Below, one piece after another: positions 22,403 to 24,621 of a DNA stretch of 24,621 bases; the first letter of the stretch is position 1, and every line of letters begins with the position of its first letter. This DNA is from an uncultured Proteiniphilum sp. (GTDB lineage: Bacteria > Bacteroidota > Bacteroidia > Bacteroidales > Dysgonomonadaceae). The translations under genes were made by a program, and so were the position numbers. The notes beneath the pieces are model-generated. The model saw nothing but the letters and a program-made list of their open reading frames with translations. It was not told the origin of the DNA and ran no database searches. Location of the stretch: positions 1 through 24,621 of the forward strand of contig NZ_CALNAT010000027.1 of the NCBI RefSeq assembly GCF_937873925.1, written 5' to 3'.

Positions 22403-23968
22403 ATGAAGAATAATTTTAATAGAAAAGCATTTGCAGGAATATCAGTCTCTATCTCCGTATTATCCTCCGTGTTTGGTCAGGAAACCCAAAAAAATCCCAA
22501 CATCATCATTATCATGGCAGATCAGTTACGTGCCGACTTAATGCAGCGTGAAGGGTACCCTTTAAACACAATGCCTTTTACCGATAGTTTGGCAGAGAAA
22601 GGGACGTGGTTTAACCGGGCATATACGGCAGCTCCGGCGAGCGGTCCCGCCCGCGTCTCCATGTTAACGGGAAGATTCCCCAGTGCAACCCATGTGCGTT
22701 CCAATCACAATATTAAGGATGCCTTTTATACGAAAGATCTCTTCGATGTGGCCAGGGAACAAGGATATACAACGGTCCTGATCGGGAAAAATCATTCTCA
22801 CCTTTCTCCCGACCGGGTAGATTATTGGAGCCCTTATAATCACGACGGACAGGATTCAAAAGATAAAAGTGAAATCGGCCAAGCATTCGATAAATATTTA
22901 AAAACGCTGGATATGTATGCCGATATGCAACCTTCTCCGTATGGAGTAGAGGCTCAATTACCGCATCGCATGGTAGATGATGCCTCTCATTGGATCGATT
23001 CCGTATCGGATAAGCCTTTTTTGATGTGGTTTTCTATCGCAGAGCCGCATAATCCGTATCAAACATGTGAACCTTATTATTCTATGTTTCCCCCCGAATC
23101 ATTGCCTCCGATGAAGAGTAGTGCTGAGGATATGAAAATAAAGGGTGAAGAATATGTATTGCTTTCAGAAATGATGGGACAAGGGCATGTCGGTTATCAA
23201 AAGAATTTGCAACGCTTACGTTCAATTTACCACGGAATGTTACGGATGATTGATGATCAACTGGCTCGTTTTGTAGATGAATTGAAGAAAAAGGGAGTAT
23301 ATGATAATACTATTATCGTGTTTATTGCAGATCACGGTGATTATGTGGGAGAATACGGTTTAATGAAAAAAGGGGTCGGACTGGATGATGTCATTGCCCG
23401 TATACCCATGCAATGGACCGGACCCGGAATAAAAGCCTCAGTAAACCCCCATGAAGGCCATGTAAGTATTATCGATATCTTCCCTACGATATGTGAAGTA
23501 ATGGGTGCAGATATTCCGGCAGGAGTACAGGGACGCAGTTTGTGGCCTCTATTGCAAGGGAAAGAATATCCTGAAGAAGAATTTGAGAGCGTGATGTCTC
23601 AGGATGGATTTGGAGGAATGTACTATACCAGAAATGATGCTACAGACTATAGAGAAGAAGGAGCTGTGGGGAAAAAAGGACTATTTTTTGACGAGTTGAA
23701 TACATGGACGCAAAGCGGTACTATGCGTATGCTTCGCAAAGGCGATTGGAAATTAGTGTATGATATGGATGGAAACGGTCAGCTCTATAATTTGAAAGAC
23801 GATCCTTCGGAACTGGATAATCTCTTCGGAGACAAGGCTTATGAAATCATTAAAAATGAAATGGTTGAAAATTTATTAAGATGGGAAATATCTGCACAGG
23901 ATCCTATTCCTGTACCGAGACAAAGATATCGGTTTAAAAGGAATGAGCATAATTATTTATTCCGTTGA
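22403..23968 (+). CDS. Secreted S1-family sulfatase, serine type
   Basis: A 521-aa arylsulfatase-fold enzyme that removes sulfate from organic esters, probably glycans. A signal peptide (about 1-25, ending SSVFGQ) sends it out of the cytosol. The maturation motif is SGPARVSMLTGR with Ser80, Pro82 and Arg84. The Ser is expected to become formylglycine by an anaerobic radical-SAM maturase (anSME), not by an oxygen-dependent FGE. Metal-binding residues include D40 in IIMADQ and the IADHGD pair near 310. The C-terminal subdomain has RMLRKGDWKLVYDMDG. It is AT-richer by eye than eno and stands alone, without SusC/D or glycosidase genes, so the substrate is unknown. Confidence 0.92.
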   Translation: MKNNFNRKAFAGISVSISVLSSVFGQETQKNPNIIIIMADQLRADLMQREGYPLNTMPFTDSLAEKGTWFNRAYTAAPASGPARVSMLTGRFPSATHVRSNHNIKDAFYTKDLFDVAREQGYTTVLIGKNHSHLSPDRVDYWSPYNHDGQDSKDKSEIGQAFDKYLKTLDMYADMQPSPYGVEAQLPHRMVDDASHWIDSVSDKPFLMWFSIAEPHNPYQTCEPYYSMFPPESLPPMKSSAEDMKIKGEEYVLLSEMMGQGHVGYQKNLQRLRSIYHGMLRMIDDQLARFVDELKKKGVYDNTIIVFIADHGDYVGEYGLMKKGVGLDDVIARIPMQWTGPGIKASVNPHEGHVSIIDIFPTICEVMGADIPAGVQGRSLWPLLQGKEYPEEEFESVMSQDGFGGMYYTRNDATDYREEGAVGKKGLFFDELNTWTQSGTMRMLRKGDWKLVYDMDGNGQLYNLKDDPSELDNLFGDKAYEIIKNEMVENLLRWEISAQDPIPVPRQRYRFKRNEHNYLFR

Positions 23969-24019
23969 TTAATAAATTAATAGAGGTATAAGAGACTAGC
24001 CAGTCAATGGTTTCAGGTA

Positions 24020-24316
24020 TTATCCCAAATAAAGATGCTTGAAAAAATAAGGCGTAATGTGGGTTCTTGTCCGGTCGTAAAGATTAATGACCTCAATGCG
24101 TTTTGTCGCGGAGAATGACCCCATATCCATATCGCCATTGATGACTATAACACCCATTAGTATAATATATTGACAATGAAACTCGGTACTGGTCACAAGC
24201 TCCCGGATTCTGTTGTCGATGGCTTCATAAATAACTTCGGTCGCTTCATAAAGAGGTTCTCCGGCAGAGAATATCCTCTCTTTCTTATCAAAAAGAATCT
24301 GCTCTCTGGTATTCAT
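24020..24316 (-). pseudogene. 3' half of a split unrecognised gene
   Basis: The open stretch from ATG 24316 encodes 98 aa, with NTREQILFDKKERIF, an acidic helical part and the C-terminal hydrophobic QYIILMGVIVINGDMDMG. I do not recognise the family. In-frame reading continues upstream of this ATG (VTELDYQM) and would join the preceding 75-aa frame (24334-24561) if one copy of a duplicated 5-bp word were removed. I therefore treat it as the second half of one gene and not as an independent gene, although translation from the ATG cannot be excluded. It converges with the sulfatase, 51 bp away. Confidence 0.5.
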
Positions 24317-24333
24317 CTGGTAGTCCAGTTCTG

Positions 24334-24561
24334 TTACCTTACCTTGCCTTTCCTTTCTCTATGATATTGTTGAGCAGCTTGTCCAATGCGCCCGGGGCTG
24401 CACCGCAACAGTTGGATAGTTCGCTTTGTCTCTTGCCTATATGCCCATCTCTCGAAATACCGATATGCGGACCGTAATAAATAAAGGTTGATGGAGTCAA
24501 TAGTTGTCAGCGCATTGGGATAATGCTTTCTTACAATTTCTAATCGTTTCTTTTTTAGCAA
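24334..24561 (-). pseudogene. 5' half of a split unrecognised gene
   Basis: A 75-aa basic, helical open stretch (LEIVRKHYPNALTTID, YRYFERWAYRQETKRTI) with only a TTG start at 24561 and an in-frame stop just upstream. AAGGAG lies about 30 nt before that TTG, next to another TTG in a different frame, so the true start may have been lost by a second shift in the A-run near 24550. It ends in the pentamer repeat at 24337-24356. Family not recognised. With the following frame it would give a protein of about 180 aa. Confidence 0.45.
24337..24356. repeat. Pentanucleotide repeat CCTTN, four units
   Basis: CCTTA-CCTTG-CCTTT-CCTTT runs through the point where the split gene changes frame. The overlapping 10 bp at 24334-24343 are an exact tandem duplication of TTACC. 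Pentamer units change the reading frame when gained or lost. Confidence 0.7.
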
Positions 24562-24621
24562 ATAGGGTGTATTTTATTCAATTTCTCCTTATTGCCTGTA
24601 ACAACTTACTCCGCCACCTTC

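Overview
The window looks like chromosome of a Bacteroidota bacterium, most likely order Bacteroidales. A Dysgonomonadaceae/Porphyromonadaceae-like host is my inference from gene content only. Supporting signs are repeated TAnnTTTG -7 promoter elements, usually A-rich start regions instead of strong Shine-Dalgarno sites, two type IX secretion (T9SS) genes (porE and porD), DUF4301, and the rpsU-xerC gene order. Most of the window is conserved housekeeping DNA. I see no rRNA, tRNA, CRISPR array, intact IS element or prophage.

Layout. Positions 1-1151 (minus) hold a Xer-type tyrosine recombinase behind rpsU, which has a promoter about 290 nt upstream and so a long leader. Positions 1665-2038 hold a decayed fragment of an AlbA_2/AAA_4-type ATP-binding protein. 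dnaK (minus) follows, with a terminator hairpin, and faces a divergent DUF4301 gene across a 413-bp gap. DUF4301 carries motifs reminiscent of UDP-sugar pyrophosphorylases. Next on the plus strand are a PorE-like lipoprotein (TPR, beta-propeller, carboxypeptidase-regulatory and OmpA domains), a tight cbpA-cbpM-porD cluster, and recN-rlmB. After a long imperfect hairpin repeat come ridA-yccF (overlapping). The minus strand then carries tatC, tatA, a secreted endonuclease/exonuclease/phosphatase-fold protein and pepD.

From 17.8 kb the plus strand carries a 71-aa membrane protein co-transcribed with a membrane-anchored OmpH/Skp-like protein (ending in a clear terminator), a GT-A glycosyltransferase, marC, eno (clear terminator) and a serine-type sulfatase. 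The right edge (minus) holds an unrecognised gene split in two by what looks like a 5-bp tandem duplication inside a pentanucleotide repeat.

Themes. Envelope biogenesis and export recur: PorE and PorD for T9SS, TatA/TatC, an OmpH-like chaperone and several signal peptides. Chaperones also recur: DnaK, and CbpA with its modulator CbpM. I found no clearly new multi-gene defence or mobile system. The best leads are the DUF4301 protein, the chaperone-PorD operon, the small membrane protein paired with anchored OmpH, the rpsU leader, and the split gene at the right edge.
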